Source: Rhodanobacter panaciterrae (GTDB taxonomy: Bacteria > Pseudomonadota > Gammaproteobacteria > Xanthomonadales > Rhodanobacteraceae). Taken from it: a DNA stretch of 64,000 nt. The notes under the pieces were generated by a model. It saw only the letters and a program-made list of their open reading frames with translations, was not told the origin of the DNA and did no database searches. The stretch lies in the NCBI RefSeq assembly GCF_014651895.1, contig NZ_BMXT01000002.1:744001-808000 (forward strand), given 5' to 3'. The position numbers and the translations under genes were made by a program. Below, piece by piece: positions 1-8,791 of this stretch (positions are counted from its first letter, which is position 1; the number at the start of each line of letters is the position of its first letter).

Positions 1-213
1 GACCAGGCCGGCGATCGCCTTGCGCACGGTCACCCGCGACAGCTTCAGCGCCTGCGACAGGTCGCGCTCGCTCGGGAGCGCCTGACCCGGTTCGATGTCG
101 CGATGCTCGACCACGTTGCGGATCGCCCGGCGCAGCCGCAGGTATGCCAGCGGCTGATGCGTGGCCGGGTCGTGACAGATCCGGCGGTATTCGTTGGCCA
201 GGGCAGTTTCCAT
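1..213 (-). CDS. GntR-family transcriptional regulator, N-terminal part
   Basis: Only the first 71 residues lie in the window; the gene runs off the left edge. The readable part is a GntR winged helix: a long helix with LRLRRAIRNVVEHRDIEPG, then the family's ALPSERDLSQALKLSRVTVRKA recognition region split over residues 47-68. The ligand domain is missing, so the subfamily (FadR, HutC/NagR and others) cannot be told. The ATG at 211-213 follows a stretch with two ATACCA half sites. It faces the zwf-pgl-edd-eda genes across 213 bases, which suggests, but does not prove, that it controls sugar catabolism and itself. Confidence 0.8.
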   Translation of the reverse strand, partial: METALANEYRRICHDPATHQPLAYLRLRRAIRNVVEHRDIEPGQALPSERDLSQALKLSRVTVRKAIAGLV

Positions 214-229
214 ACCAGCAAAGATACCA
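212..229. promoter_or_regulatory. Candidate GntR half sites, regulator side
   Basis: Two ATACCA motifs occur at 212-217 and 224-229, 12 bases apart and overlapping the regulator's start codon. The same core, read as TGGTAT/TGGTAC, recurs at 337-353 on the zwf side. Operator function is inferred from repetition and position only. Confidence 0.3.
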
Positions 230-336
230 ATAGCAAACCACTAACCGCAAGCCTGCCTTCGCAAACAGGTACATCACGGAGTCATTTGTTGTTGCAGCCC
301 GTTCTTATGAATTCGTATGCATAGCGGTAGCTGATC

Positions 337-353
337 TGGTATTTCACTGGTAC
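337..353. promoter_or_regulatory. Candidate GntR half sites, zwf side
   Basis: TGGTAT at 337-342 and TGGTAC at 348-353 are spaced 11 bases start to start, about one helical turn, and lie 75 bases upstream of zwf. They match the inverted copies over the GntR start codon. No convincing -35/-10 pair was identified in 214-426, so the promoter itself is not assigned. Confidence 0.3.
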
Positions 354-426
354 GATCATTCACACCCCGGGCAAGACGCGCCGACAGGCCTCTGCCCGCC
401 ATCCGGCATCGAGTCGAGGTGATTGC

Positions 427-1890
427 GTGACTGCTTCCTCCCAATTGGTCGAACCGTTCGACCTGGTGATCTTCGGCGGCACCGGCGATCTCGCCGTGCG
501 CAAACTGCTGCCGGCCCTGTTCCATCGCTTCCTCGACGGCCAGATCCCGGCCAGCAGCCGGATCATCGGCATCGCCCGCGAGGCGCTGGACGATGCCGGT
601 TACCGCGCGCTGCTGCGCGAGGCACTCGTCAGCATCTGCGACGCGGCAAAGCTCGATGTGTTCCTGCAGCAGGTGTTCTATCGCCCGCTGGACGCACGCA
701 AGGACGACGGCTGGGACGATTTCGCCGGTTTCATCGGCGCGCAGCCGGACCACATCCGCGTGTTCTATCTGTCGACCTCGCCCGAGCTGTTCGTCGACAT
801 CTGTGCGCGACTCGGTCATTACGGACTCAACCAGGGCAAGTCGCGCGTCGTGCTGGAAAAGCCGATCGGCCGCGACCTCGACAGCGCAAACCAGATCAAC
901 GATGCGGTCGGCAAGGTCTTCAGCGAATCGCAGACCTTCCGCATCGACCACTACCTCGGCAAGGAGACGGTGCAGAACCTCTTGGTGCTGCGCTTCGGCA
1001 ATGCGCTGTTCGAGCCGCTGTGGAACGCCGGGCACATCGACCACGTGCAGATCACCGTCGGCGAAACGCTCGGCGTCGGCCATCGCGGCGCCTACTACGA
1101 CCGTGCCGGCGCGCTACGCGACATGGTGCAGAACCACATGCTGCAGCTGCTGTGCATGGTGGCGATGGAGCCGCCGTCGTCGCTGGCGCCGGATGCGGTG
1201 CGCGACGAGAAGCTGAAGGTGCTGCACTCGCTCAAGCCGATCGACGACAGCAACGCCAGCCAGCTCACCGTGCGCGGCCAGTACCGCGTCGGCGTGGCCG
1301 AAGGCGCCAGCGTGCCCGGCTATCCGGACGAGCTGGGCAACACCAAATCCAATACCGAAACCTTTGTCGCATTGAAAGCGGAAATCGCCAACTGGCGCTG
1401 GGCCGGCGTGCCGTTCTACCTGCGCACCGGCAAGCGGCTGCCGAGCCGGGTGTCGGAGATCGTGGTCACCTTCAAGCCGGTGCCGCACTCGATCTTCCAT
1501 GCCGATGCCGGCACGCTGAAGCAGAACCGGCTGGTGCTGCGACTGCAGCCGGATGAAGGCGTGAAGCTGTGGCTGACCATCAAGCATCCCGGCCCCGGTG
1601 GCCTGCGCCTGCGTCACGTACCACTGGACATGAGCTTCGCCGAGGCCTTCGGCGTGCAGCAGCCGGATGCGTACGAGCGTCTGCTGCTGGACGTGGTGCG
1701 CGGCAATCCCACCCTGTTCATGCGCCGCGATGAAGTGGAAGCGGCATGGCGCTGGGCCGGTCCGATCCTCGCCGCGTGGACTGCCGGCGGCGAAGCGCCG
1801 CGGCCGTACGCCGCCGGCAGCTGGGGTCCGAGCGCGGCGGTGGCGCTGATCGAGCGCGATGGCCGCACCTGGAATGAAGACAGTGAATAA
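427..1890 (+). CDS. zwf: Glucose-6-phosphate 1-dehydrogenase
   Basis: Oxidises glucose 6-phosphate to 6-phosphogluconolactone with reduction of NAD(P)+, the entry step to the Entner-Doudoroff route. The 487 residues match the usual family length. The Rossmann motif FGGTGDLA is at residues 16-23, EKPIGRDL at 144-151 and the substrate-binding signature RIDHYLGKE at 172-180, with the family's conserved His at 175. The GTG start at 427 is preceded by GAGGT with 6 bases spacing, which favours it over other starts. It leads a same-strand set zwf, pgl, edd, eda with gaps of 118, 72 and 133 bases, and probably depends on the promoter in the divergent region with GntR. Confidence 0.97.
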   Translation: MTASSQLVEPFDLVIFGGTGDLAVRKLLPALFHRFLDGQIPASSRIIGIAREALDDAGYRALLREALVSICDAAKLDVFLQQVFYRPLDARKDDGWDDFAGFIGAQPDHIRVFYLSTSPELFVDICARLGHYGLNQGKSRVVLEKPIGRDLDSANQINDAVGKVFSESQTFRIDHYLGKETVQNLLVLRFGNALFEPLWNAGHIDHVQITVGETLGVGHRGAYYDRAGALRDMVQNHMLQLLCMVAMEPPSSLAPDAVRDEKLKVLHSLKPIDDSNASQLTVRGQYRVGVAEGASVPGYPDELGNTKSNTETFVALKAEIANWRWAGVPFYLRTGKRLPSRVSEIVVTFKPVPHSIFHADAGTLKQNRLVLRLQPDEGVKLWLTIKHPGPGGLRLRHVPLDMSFAEAFGVQQPDAYERLLLDVVRGNPTLFMRRDEVEAAWRWAGPILAAWTAGGEAPRPYAAGSWGPSAAVALIERDGRTWNEDSE

Positions 1891-2008
1891 CCCGGTGTTC
1901 ACCCGCGCGTTTCACTCCGTCATGCCGACGCATTCGGCAGACTTTGCCTCCCTTCCCCACGAGACGCGCAGCGGCATCCACTGAGCACGCGGCGCGCCAT
2001 CATCAGCC

Positions 2009-2722
2009 ATGACCACCCACCTCAACGTCACCACGCACAGCTTCACCGATGGCCACGCGCAAGCCGTGGCACTGGCCGAACGGGTTGCCGCCCGCCTGCG
2101 CGCGGCGCTGATCGAACGCGGTCGTGCCGTGCTCGCGGTTTCCGGCGGCAGCACGCCGAAGGAATTTTTCGCCTGCCTCGCACGCGAGGCACTCGACTGG
2201 GCGAACGTGCAGATCACCCTGGTCGACGAACGCTGGGTGCCGGACAACGACGAGCGTTCCAATGCGAAGCTGGTGAAATCGTTATTGCTGCAACACGCCG
2301 CCAGCGCCGCGCAGTTCGTGCCGTTGTACACCGGCGCGCCGACACCGGAAGACGGACTGGCCATCGCCAACACTCGCATCGACGCGCTGCCGCTGCCATT
2401 CGACGCGGTGATTCTGGGCATGGGCGACGACGGCCACACCGCCTCGTTCTTTCCCGGCGGCGATCATCTGGCCGAGGCACTGGATCTGGATGGTCATGCC
2501 CGCGTGCTGTCGATGCGCGCGCCTGGCGCCGGCGAGCCGCGTATCACGCTCAGCTTGCCCACCCTGCTGGAAACCCGCGCGCTGTATCTGCTGGTCTCCG
2601 GCGAAAAGAAGCGTGACCTGCTCGCTGACGTGCGGCTCGGCCTCGATGTCGCGCAGAACTATCCGGTGCGTGCGGTGCTGACCCAGCAGCGCGTGCCGGT
2701 GGCGGTGTACTGGTGCCCGTGA
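2009..2722 (+). CDS. pgl: 6-phosphogluconolactonase (DevB type)
   Basis: Hydrolyses 6-phosphogluconolactone made by the upstream zwf product to 6-phosphogluconate in the cytoplasm. The 237-residue protein has the sugar-phosphate isomerase-like fold signature: SGGSTP at 45-50, the conserved DERWVP at 73-78 and GMGDDGHTASFFPG near residue 135-150. Length is typical of the bacterial DevB type. The placement between zwf and edd is the expected order for a complete Entner-Doudoroff pathway from glucose 6-phosphate. Confidence 0.95.
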   Translation: MTTHLNVTTHSFTDGHAQAVALAERVAARLRAALIERGRAVLAVSGGSTPKEFFACLAREALDWANVQITLVDERWVPDNDERSNAKLVKSLLLQHAASAAQFVPLYTGAPTPEDGLAIANTRIDALPLPFDAVILGMGDDGHTASFFPGGDHLAEALDLDGHARVLSMRAPGAGEPRITLSLPTLLETRALYLLVSGEKKRDLLADVRLGLDVAQNYPVRAVLTQQRVPVAVYWCP

Positions 2723-2794
2723 TCTCGCATCGCCCGTCGTCCATCTGATATCCACACCGCGTCACGCGACGTGGCCGCTGTCCCGGAGTTTTCC

Positions 2795-4612
2795 ATGAAC
2801 ACGCTGCATCCTGTTGTCGCCGAAGTCACCGAACGCCTGCGCGAACGCAGCCGCGAGACGCGCGCAGCCTATCTCCAGCGGATCGACTCGATCGATCGTC
2901 GCGGCCCGCAACGCGAACATTTGTCCTGCGGCAACCTCGCACACGGCTTCGCCGCCTGCGGCAGCACGGACAAGGAGGCGCTGCGCAGCGGCCGCCGCGG
3001 CAACATCGCCATCATCACCGCCTACAACGACATGCTGTCGGCGCATCAGCCATATGAGCGGTACCCCGCGCTGATCCGCCAGATCGCTCGCGACGCCGGC
3101 TTCACCGCGCAGGTTGCCGGCGGCGTGCCGGCGATGTGCGACGGCGTCACCCAGGGCCAGCCCGGTATGCAGCTGTCGCTGTTCTCGCGCGACCTGATCG
3201 CGATGGCCACCGCGGTTTCGTTGTCGCACGACATGTTCGACGGCGCGCTGTACCTCGGTATCTGCGACAAGATCGTGCCGGGCCTGCTGATCGGCGCCTT
3301 GAGCTTTGGTCATCTGCCCGGTGCCTTCGTGCCCAGCGGTCCCATGCCCAGCGGCATTCCCAACGAAGAAAAATCGAAAGTGCGCCAGGCCTGGGCCGAC
3401 GGCAAGGCGAGCAAGGCCGAATTGCTGGAAGTCGAGGCCGCGTCGTATCACGCCCCGGGCACCTGCACGTTCTACGGCACCGCGAACTCCAACCAGATGC
3501 TGATGGAGATCATGGGCCTGCACCTGCCTGGCGCCAGCTTCACCGCGCCGGACACACCGCTGCGCGATGCGCTCACCGCCGACGTGGTGCGCCGGGTCAA
3601 CGCGCTCAGTGCGCTGGGCGAGCATTTCCTACCGATCGGCCACATCATCGACGAGCGCGCGATCATCAACGGCGTGATCGGCCTGCACGCCACCGGCGGC
3701 TCCACCAATCACCTGCTGCATCTGGTAGCGATCGCGCATGCTGCCGGCATCCAGCTGCGCTGGGACGACTTCGACGCACTGTCCGGCGTGATCCCGCTGC
3801 TGGCCCGCGTATATCCGAACGGCTACGCCGACGTGAACCAGTTCCACGAGGCCGGCGGCATGGCGTTCCTGATCGACCAGCTGCTCCGCGCCGGCCTGCT
3901 GCATGGCGATGTGAGCACGATCTTCGGCAGCGGCATGGACGGCTATGCGCAAGTCCCCTATCTCGACGACAGCGGCGCGCTGCACTGGAAGCCCGTCGAC
4001 AAGCAGAGCGGCAACCGCGGCGTGCTGCGCGGCACCGACGAACCGTTCCGCGCCGACGGTGGCCTGCGCATGCTGCAGGGCAATCTCGGCCGCGCGGTGA
4101 TCAAGGTCTCGTCGGTGCCGGACGACCGCTTGGTGATCGAGGCGCCGGCGATCGTGTTCCAGGACCAGGATGAGGTCCCCGCCGCGTTCAAGCGCGGCGA
4201 GCTCAATCGCGACTTCGTCGCGGTAGTGCGCTTCCAGGGTCCGCAGGCGAACGGCATGCCCGAGCTGCACAAGCTGACCCCCACGCTGGCACTGCTGCAG
4301 GATCGTGGCCACCGTATCGCCCTGCTCACCGACGGGCGCATGTCCGGCGCCTCTGGCCGTGTGCCGGCAGCGATCCACGTGACGCCGGAAGCCGTGGCCG
4401 GCGGCAATATCGCGAAGATCCGTAACGGCGACATGATCAGGCTGGATGCCGTAAATGGCCGTCTGGACGTCCTGATGGAAGCACACGAACTGGATGCGCG
4501 CCTGCCGCACACCGCCGACCTGTCCGCCCAGCACAGCGGCATGGGCCGCGAACTGTTCGGCCTGTTCCGGCAAGCCGCGGCCACCGCCGATCTCGGTGCA
4601 GGCGTGCTCTAG
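2795..4612 (+). CDS. edd: Phosphogluconate dehydratase
   Basis: Dehydrates 6-phosphogluconate to 2-keto-3-deoxy-6-phosphogluconate (KDPG), the defining first step of the Entner-Doudoroff pathway. It belongs to the IlvD/Edd iron-sulfur dehydratases: [12 protein letters not shown] and GICDKIVPG carry the cluster-ligand cysteines, and the second family signature [20 protein letters not shown] is near the C-terminus. The ATG at 2795 is chosen over the in-frame GTG at 2771 because CGGAG lies 6 bases before it; it gives 605 residues, the usual length. The next gene makes the enzyme for the following step. Confidence 0.97.
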   Translation: MNTLHPVVAEVTERLRERSRETRAAYLQRIDSIDRRGPQREHLSCGNLAHGFAACGSTDKEALRSGRRGNIAIITAYNDMLSAHQPYERYPALIRQIARDAGFTAQVAGGVPAMCDGVTQGQPGMQLSLFSRDLIAMATAVSLSHDMFDGALYLGICDKIVPGLLIGALSFGHLPGAFVPSGPMPSGIPNEEKSKVRQAWADGKASKAELLEVEAASYHAPGTCTFYGTANSNQMLMEIMGLHLPGASFTAPDTPLRDALTADVVRRVNALSALGEHFLPIGHIIDERAIINGVIGLHATGGSTNHLLHLVAIAHAAGIQLRWDDFDALSGVIPLLARVYPNGYADVNQFHEAGGMAFLIDQLLRAGLLHGDVSTIFGSGMDGYAQVPYLDDSGALHWKPVDKQSGNRGVLRGTDEPFRADGGLRMLQGNLGRAVIKVSSVPDDRLVIEAPAIVFQDQDEVPAAFKRGELNRDFVAVVRFQGPQANGMPELHKLTPTLALLQDRGHRIALLTDGRMSGASGRVPAAIHVTPEAVAGGNIAKIRNGDMIRLDAVNGRLDVLMEAHELDARLPHTADLSAQHSGMGRELFGLFRQAAATADLGAGVL

Positions 4613-4617
4613 CCTTG

Positions 4618-4730
4618 CTCCCTCCCCTGCTCGCAGGGGAGGGTTGGGGAGGGGTTCGCTCTTGATCCTCCTCGCCAGCCCAAGCAACCCCCTCTCAACC
4701 TCCCCCTGAATACAGGGGGAGGGGCCAAAA
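4618..4730. repeat. Paired-hairpin GC-rich repeat, copy A
   Basis: Two inverted repeats face each other: CCTCCCCTGC/GCAGGGGAGG at 4621-4642 and CCTCCCCCTG/CAGGGGGAGG at 4699-4722, joined by about 55 bases that begin TTGGGGAGGGG. The same unit recurs at 29104-29230 and 40497-40615. The layout resembles a REP/BIME element. It lies between edd and eda. Confidence 0.8.
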
Positions 4731-4745
4731 TACCTGGAGCCTCAC

Positions 4746-5402
4746 GTGACCAGCAGCATCGAACTCAAACAGCAACAGATCGAAACCACGATGCGGCTGG
4801 CGCCGGTGATCCCGGTGGTGGTGATCGACGACGCGCGACACGCGGTACCGATGGCGCGCGCGCTGGTCGCCGGTGGCACGCCGGCGATCGAAGTCACCTT
4901 GCGCACCAGCGCCGCGCTGGAAGCGATCCGCGCAATTGCCGCCGAAGTGGAAGGCGCGATGATCGGCGTCGGCACCGTGCTCAGTGCACGCGATCTGCAC
5001 GCCGCACAACAGGCCGGCGCGCGCTTCGCGGTATCACCCGGCGTTTCGCCATACCTGCTCGACGCCGCCGACGACAGCGAGCTGCCGTTGCTGCCCGGCG
5101 CCGTCACCGCCAGCGAAGTAATGGCCATGCTGGAGCGCGGCTATCGGCATCTGAAATTCTTCCCGGCAGTGCCAGCCGGCGGCTACAAGCTGCTCGGCGC
5201 CTGGGCCAGCCCGCTGCCGCAGGTGCGCTTCTGCCCCACCGGCGGCATCAGCCTCGCCAGCGCACCGGATTTCCTCGCCCTGCCCAACGTGATCTGCGTG
5301 GGTGGCTCATGGCTGACTCCGAAAAACCTACTCGCCAGCGGCGACTGGTCCGCCATCGAGCTGCTGGCACGCGAAGCCGCCGGCTTGCATCGACCAGCCT
5401 GA
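4746..5402 (+). CDS. eda: KDPG aldolase (2-keto-3-deoxy-6-phosphogluconate aldolase)
   Basis: Cleaves KDPG to pyruvate and glyceraldehyde 3-phosphate, completing the Entner-Doudoroff pathway. The 218-residue class I aldolase shows PAIEVTLRT at residues 46-54, with the active-site Glu49 and Arg53, and HLKFFPA at 135-141, whose Lys137 is the Schiff-base lysine. The family often also acts on 4-hydroxy-2-oxoglutarate. The GTG start at 4746 has GGAG 6 bases upstream. It follows edd across a repeat element, so co-transcription may be modulated by the hairpins. Confidence 0.96.
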   Translation: MTSSIELKQQQIETTMRLAPVIPVVVIDDARHAVPMARALVAGGTPAIEVTLRTSAALEAIRAIAAEVEGAMIGVGTVLSARDLHAAQQAGARFAVSPGVSPYLLDAADDSELPLLPGAVTASEVMAMLERGYRHLKFFPAVPAGGYKLLGAWASPLPQVRFCPTGGISLASAPDFLALPNVICVGGSWLTPKNLLASGDWSAIELLAREAAGLHRPA

Positions 5403-5425
5403 GTTCGGACTTCCGCGACGCGGGC

Positions 5426-6127
5426 TTACGGCGATTCGGCTTCCAGCCGTGCCATCACCGCTTCGGTGACGCGCGCGCAACGCCGCCCCATGAACGGGAA
5501 CGCCTCGCTCATGGTGGTGGCCAGCGTGTCCTGCAACGACGCGCGCAGCAGCCGGCGTGCGCGATGCAGCCGCGTCTTCACTGTCTCCGGCTTGATCGCC
5601 AGCAGACTGGCGGTTTCCTCGACCGAGCACTCCTCGACTTCGCGCATCATGTAGACGGTGCGGAACGCCTCGGGCAATTCGTCGATGGCGTGTTCGAGCA
5701 AGTGGCGAATCTGTGCGCGGGCAGCGGACACGGCCGGATCCTCGTTGCCGAATTTCGAAGGAAACTGGATGACCTGATGCGTGTCGTCCGACGCTGCGTC
5801 GATCTGTTCCAGCCCGACCATGGTGTGGCGCTTGCGCAACCGGCCGCGCGCCTCGTTCAGCACGATACTGGTGAGCCAGGTCAGCAGGGTCGAGTCGCCA
5901 CGGAACGTATCCAGCTTGTTGTAGGCACGCATATACGATTCCTGCAGTACATCCTCCGCCTCCGAATCTTCGCCAACCACGCTGCGCGCGATGCGGAACA
6001 GCCGCTGGTTGCAGCGCTGCATGATGTGCCGGAACGCCTCGCGCCGGCCGCCGCGGACCAGCGCCACCAGCGCGTTGTCGTCCAGCGCGGCGTAGTCGAC
6101 GGATGCAATCTTGACGGGTGATGTCAT
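5426..6127 (-). CDS. ECF-type RNA polymerase sigma factor
   Basis: A 233-residue extracytoplasmic-function sigma factor. Region 2 spans about residues 25-95 (AFRHIMQRCNQRLFRIARSV, then EDSEAEDVLQESYMRAY) and region 4 about 150-205 (AFRTVYMMREVEECSVEETA). The C-terminal tail after region 4 is about 30 residues with FPFMGRRCARV. No anti-sigma gene is adjacent, so the control mechanism is unknown. The ATG at 6127 follows AAAGGAGAG. Its own upstream region carries a GGAACC-type promoter shared with folE and the DUF4142 gene, which argues for autoregulation. Confidence 0.93.
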   Translation of the reverse strand: MTSPVKIASVDYAALDDNALVALVRGGRREAFRHIMQRCNQRLFRIARSVVGEDSEAEDVLQESYMRAYNKLDTFRGDSTLLTWLTSIVLNEARGRLRKRHTMVGLEQIDAASDDTHQVIQFPSKFGNEDPAVSAARAQIRHLLEHAIDELPEAFRTVYMMREVEECSVEETASLLAIKPETVKTRLHRARRLLRASLQDTLATTMSEAFPFMGRRCARVTEAVMARLEAESP

Positions 6128-6147
6128 GGCTCTCTCCTTTTACACCT

Positions 6148-6178
6148 GATCGGATGCAGCAGCCTCGCTTGAGGTTCC
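6148..6178 (-). promoter_or_regulatory. ECF-type promoter of the sigma factor gene
   Basis: On the minus strand GGAACC (-35 like) is followed after 11 bases by TGCTGCATCCGATC (-10 region). The same pattern with identical spacing occurs at 6841-6871 and 6894-6924. It sits between folE and the sigma gene, leaving a leader of about 20 bases. GGAAC is the typical -35 of ECF sigma factors. Confidence 0.7.
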
Positions 6179-6182
6179 CGGC

Positions 6183-6812
6183 TTAGCCCGCCAGCAAGGC
6201 CAGGATTTCCCGCCGCTGCGGCTCCTGTGCGAACTGACCAAGCAGACGCCGGGTCAGCATCGAGACCCCGTGCAGGCGCACACCGCGCGAGGACAGGCAT
6301 TCGTGGCTGGCCTGCACGATTACCGCCACGCCGTGCGGCTGCAGCACATGCGCCAAGGTATCGGCGATCTCGGCGGTGAGCCGCTCCTGGATCTGCAGGC
6401 GCCGACCCAGCGCCTCGACCAGTCGCGCCAACTTCGAGATGCCCACCACACGGCGATTGGGCAGATAGGCGATATGCACGGCGCCGCGGATCGCCGCCAT
6501 GTGATGTTCGCAGGTCGACTGCAGCGGGATATCGCGCAGAATCACCAGGTCGTCGTAGCCACCTACTTCCTCGAAGGTGCGGCTGAGCAGGCTGGCCGGG
6601 TCCTGCCGATAACCGGAGAACCATTCCTCGTAGGCACGCACCACCCGCGCCGGCGTGGCCAACAAACCTTCGCGTGACGGCTCGTCGCCGGCCCAGCAGA
6701 TCAGCGTGCGCACCGCCGCTTCCGCCTCGGCACGCGACGGGCGCACAGCTTCGACGGTGACGGAAGCTGCCGTGGCAACAACGGAAGACATGACCTGGTC
6801 GGATTCGAGCAT
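6183..6812 (-). CDS. folE: GTP cyclohydrolase I
   Basis: Converts GTP to 7,8-dihydroneopterin triphosphate, the first step of tetrahydrofolate and pterin synthesis. Zinc and active-site motifs are present: STCEHHM, with Cys and His ligands, and ASHECLSSRGV with the second Cys. NRRVVGISKLARLVEALGRR and QERLTAEIAD are family blocks. A start at 6812 gives 209 residues; ATG 6791 (202 residues) is possible, and a longer in-frame extension to 6992 is rejected because it would cross the promoter at 6841-6871. It precedes the sigma gene on the same strand by 55 bases. Tetrahydropterin could serve as cofactor for the phenylalanine hydroxylase at 62265, though that link is only metabolic. Confidence 0.93.
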   Translation of the reverse strand: MLESDQVMSSVVATAASVTVEAVRPSRAEAEAAVRTLICWAGDEPSREGLLATPARVVRAYEEWFSGYRQDPASLLSRTFEEVGGYDDLVILRDIPLQSTCEHHMAAIRGAVHIAYLPNRRVVGISKLARLVEALGRRLQIQERLTAEIADTLAHVLQPHGVAVIVQASHECLSSRGVRLHGVSMLTRRLLGQFAQEPQRREILALLAG

Positions 6813-6840
6813 GGTGGCGGATTCGGTAGTGGGCGACACC

Positions 6841-6871
6841 GATCCGATGCGGCGGCCAGCGGCGAGGTTCC
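6841..6871 (-). promoter_or_regulatory. ECF-type promoter of folE
   Basis: Minus-strand GGAACC, 11 bases, then CGCCGCATCGGATC. This matches the sigma-gene promoter at 6148-6178 in both hexamer and spacing, and ends about 29 bases before the folE ATG at 6812. It lies back to back with the plus-strand copy at 6894-6924. Confidence 0.6.
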
Positions 6872-6893
6872 CGGCAGCGGCACCCGGAAAGCC

Positions 6894-6924
6894 GGAACCT
6901 GCGCGCGGCTTGCTGCATCCCATG
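6894..6924 (+). promoter_or_regulatory. ECF-type promoter of the DUF4142-cupredoxin operon
   Basis: Plus-strand GGAACC, 11 bases, then TGCTGCATCCCATG, identical to the sigma-gene promoter through TGCTGCATCC. The first codon of the DUF4142 gene is about 86 bases downstream. Confidence 0.65.
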
Positions 6925-7010
6925 CACGCAGACGGGAACGCCGGTCCGTTCGACCGCGATTTCGCCGCATCCGTTCGTCCACTCCATTCCATCCACCCCA
7001 GGAGACACCC

Positions 7011-7556
7011 ATGAACAAGCCGCTACTCGCCCTCGCTCTCGCTTTCGGCATCGCTTCCGTTGCCAACGTACAGGCCAAGACCCCGGCCGTCGCCAGCCCG
7101 GCACCGGCCATCAACGACGCGCAGATCGCGCACATCGCCTATACCGCCGGCGTGATCGACGTCACCGCGGCCAAGCAGGCGCTGCAGAAGTCGCACAACA
7201 AGGCGGTGCGCGCGTTCGCCGAGGAGATGCAGCGCGACCACACGGCGGTCAACGACCAAGCGCTGGCTCTGGTCAAGAAGCTGGGCGTGACCCCGCAGGA
7301 CAATCCGACCAGCCAGTCGCTCGCCAGCGGTGCTGCCGACGAACAGAAGAAGCTCGCCGCGCTCAGCGGCAGCGCCTACGACAAGGCCTACGTCGCCAAC
7401 GAAATCGCGTATCACAAGACCGTCAACGGCGCGCTCAGCGGTACGCTGATCCCGTCGGCACAGAACGCGGAACTGAAGTCGTTGCTGGAAACCGGCTTGA
7501 AGCTGTTCCAGTCACACCAGGCACACGCCGAGCATCTCGCGCTGAGCCTGAAGTAA
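7011..7556 (+). CDS. DUF4142 periplasmic protein
   Basis: A 181-residue exported protein. Residues 1-22 form a signal peptide ending at AQA; the rest is a DUF4142 ferritin-like helical bundle (INDAQIAHIAYTAGVIDV, then NKAVRAFAEEMQRDHTAVND). DUF4142 proteins have no firm biochemical role. GGAGA lies 6 bases before the ATG. The cupredoxin gene starts 10 bases after its stop, so the two form an operon, and the ECF-type promoter at 6894 links them to the sigma factor. This trio is a recurring arrangement in Xanthomonadales. Confidence 0.9.
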   Translation: MNKPLLALALAFGIASVANVQAKTPAVASPAPAINDAQIAHIAYTAGVIDVTAAKQALQKSHNKAVRAFAEEMQRDHTAVNDQALALVKKLGVTPQDNPTSQSLASGAADEQKKLAALSGSAYDKAYVANEIAYHKTVNGALSGTLIPSAQNAELKSLLETGLKLFQSHQAHAEHLALSLK

Positions 7557-7566
7557 GGAACATCGC

Positions 7567-7917
7567 ATGCTCCGCACGACGATACTTCTCGCCGGCCTGC
7601 TAGCGCTGACCGGCGGGTTCGCGCCGGCCAGTGCTGCCAGCAAGGCGAAACCGCCGGCGACAGCGCCGGCCCATCATGTGCATGTGATCGTGATCGACCA
7701 GATGCAGTACGGCCCGATGCCGACCGACGTACGCGCCGGCGACATCATCGAATGGACCAACAAGGACATCCTCGAACACAGCGCCACCGCACGCGACGGC
7801 CACTTCGACGTCGACCTGAAACCAGGCACCAGCGGACGCATCACCGCCACCGCCGGCACACTCGTGTTTTTCTGCAAGTTCCACCCCACCATGACTGGCA
7901 CGCTGGTGGTCAAGTAA
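7567..7917 (+). CDS. Cupredoxin-family copper protein
   Basis: A 116-residue periplasmic plastocyanin-like protein with a signal peptide to about residue 23 (PASA). The type 1 copper ligands are visible: His in LEHSATA and Cys, His and Met in CKFHPTM at the C-terminus. Such proteins carry electrons or bind copper in the periplasm; the partner here is not known. It is second in the DUF4142 operon. Confidence 0.92.
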   Translation: MLRTTILLAGLLALTGGFAPASAASKAKPPATAPAHHVHVIVIDQMQYGPMPTDVRAGDIIEWTNKDILEHSATARDGHFDVDLKPGTSGRITATAGTLVFFCKFHPTMTGTLVVK

Positions 7918-8001
7918 CCTGGCAAGGATTCCAGAGTTTGCTTCGGAGGTTGCGGCGCCGTACCCACACACGGCAGCGCAACGCTGCCGATGTGCGGTGA
8001 G

Positions 8002-8343
8002 TCAGTCGTCCGGCGGTGCCTTGGTGAGTTCGACGCCGTCGACCACCATCGCCCACCTGCCCTGATCCTCATGCGGCGGTGTGGACACCACGAAGGTGGT
8101 CTTGACCGGACCCACGCCCACGACAAAATTGTCGCCGTCGAACGCTTGCAACGGGCCATTGACGGACTTGCTCATGCCGCCATTCATCCGCTTGTACATC
8201 ACGTTGCCGTCCTGGGTGATTAGCAAAGTCATGCTCGACGATCGCCACTTGCCCGCGTAAGTCGTCTTTTCCGGCGGCAAGGGCTTGGCGCAGCCTGCCA
8301 GCAACAGGCAGCACACCGCGAAAATCCACCGCAGCTTGTGCAC
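8002..8343 (-). CDS. Small lipoprotein of unknown function
   Basis: A 113-residue protein with a lipoprotein signal: LLLAGC places the acylated Cys at residue 18. The mature part has short beta-rich segments (WRSSSMTLLITQDGNVMYKR) that read like a small beta barrel or a DUF-type sensor of the cell envelope. No family is recognised. It converges with the cupredoxin operon and has no operon partner. Confidence 0.7.
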   Translation of the reverse strand: MHKLRWIFAVCCLLLAGCAKPLPPEKTTYAGKWRSSSMTLLITQDGNVMYKRMNGGMSKSVNGPLQAFDGDNFVVGVGPVKTTFVVSTPPHEDQGRWAMVVDGVELTKAPPDD

Positions 8344-8401
8344 GTTTCCCTCCGCGATTGACTAGGCAAGTCTTCTGCCGCAGAACCTGCCGACCGTCAT
8401 G

Positions 8402-8590
8402 TTATCGGCGTGCCGACCTGAACGCCCAGATGCAAAGACCACTCGCGACCAGCAGGGCAATCCATGAAAACCATACCGGTACGGCAAACGGCCCCACCTG
8501 TACCGGCCACTGATTGAAGAGTCGCAATACCTGGATGACCGCCACTACGCCGAAAACAACACCCGAGACCTGCACGTATTTGCCTTGCAT
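8402..8590 (-). CDS. Small two-helix membrane protein
   Basis: A 62-residue protein with two hydrophobic segments, about residues 7-24 and 38-57, and an Arg-rich tail (FRSARR). AGGAGG lies 7 bases upstream of the ATG, which supports a real gene despite its size. Function unknown. Confidence 0.6.
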   Translation of the reverse strand: MQGKYVQVSGVVFGVVAVIQVLRLFNQWPVQVGPFAVPVWFSWIALLVASGLCIWAFRSARR

Positions 8591-8791
8591 GATCGCACCC
8601 TCCTCTTCAGCAGCATCCGGGATTGGGATGCCAGAATGAATGGTGAAACAGTGGCGACACGGTGGACCCGCTTGGCTATCAGTCCGAACGGTGCCAGACG
8701 TGAAACAACCGATGCCGACAAAGTAGCAGCTCTACAAGGCCGCAGACTTGCTGGTCAACGTGGTATCTGTGCAATAGCGGCATGACTGGCA

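Noticed and set aside
274..1083. Long open frame antisense to zwf
   Set aside because: High GC opens frames opposite real genes; zwf has clear family motifs and this frame has none.
6813..6992. Longer N-terminus for FolE
   Set aside because: It would cross two promoter elements and has no FolE similarity.
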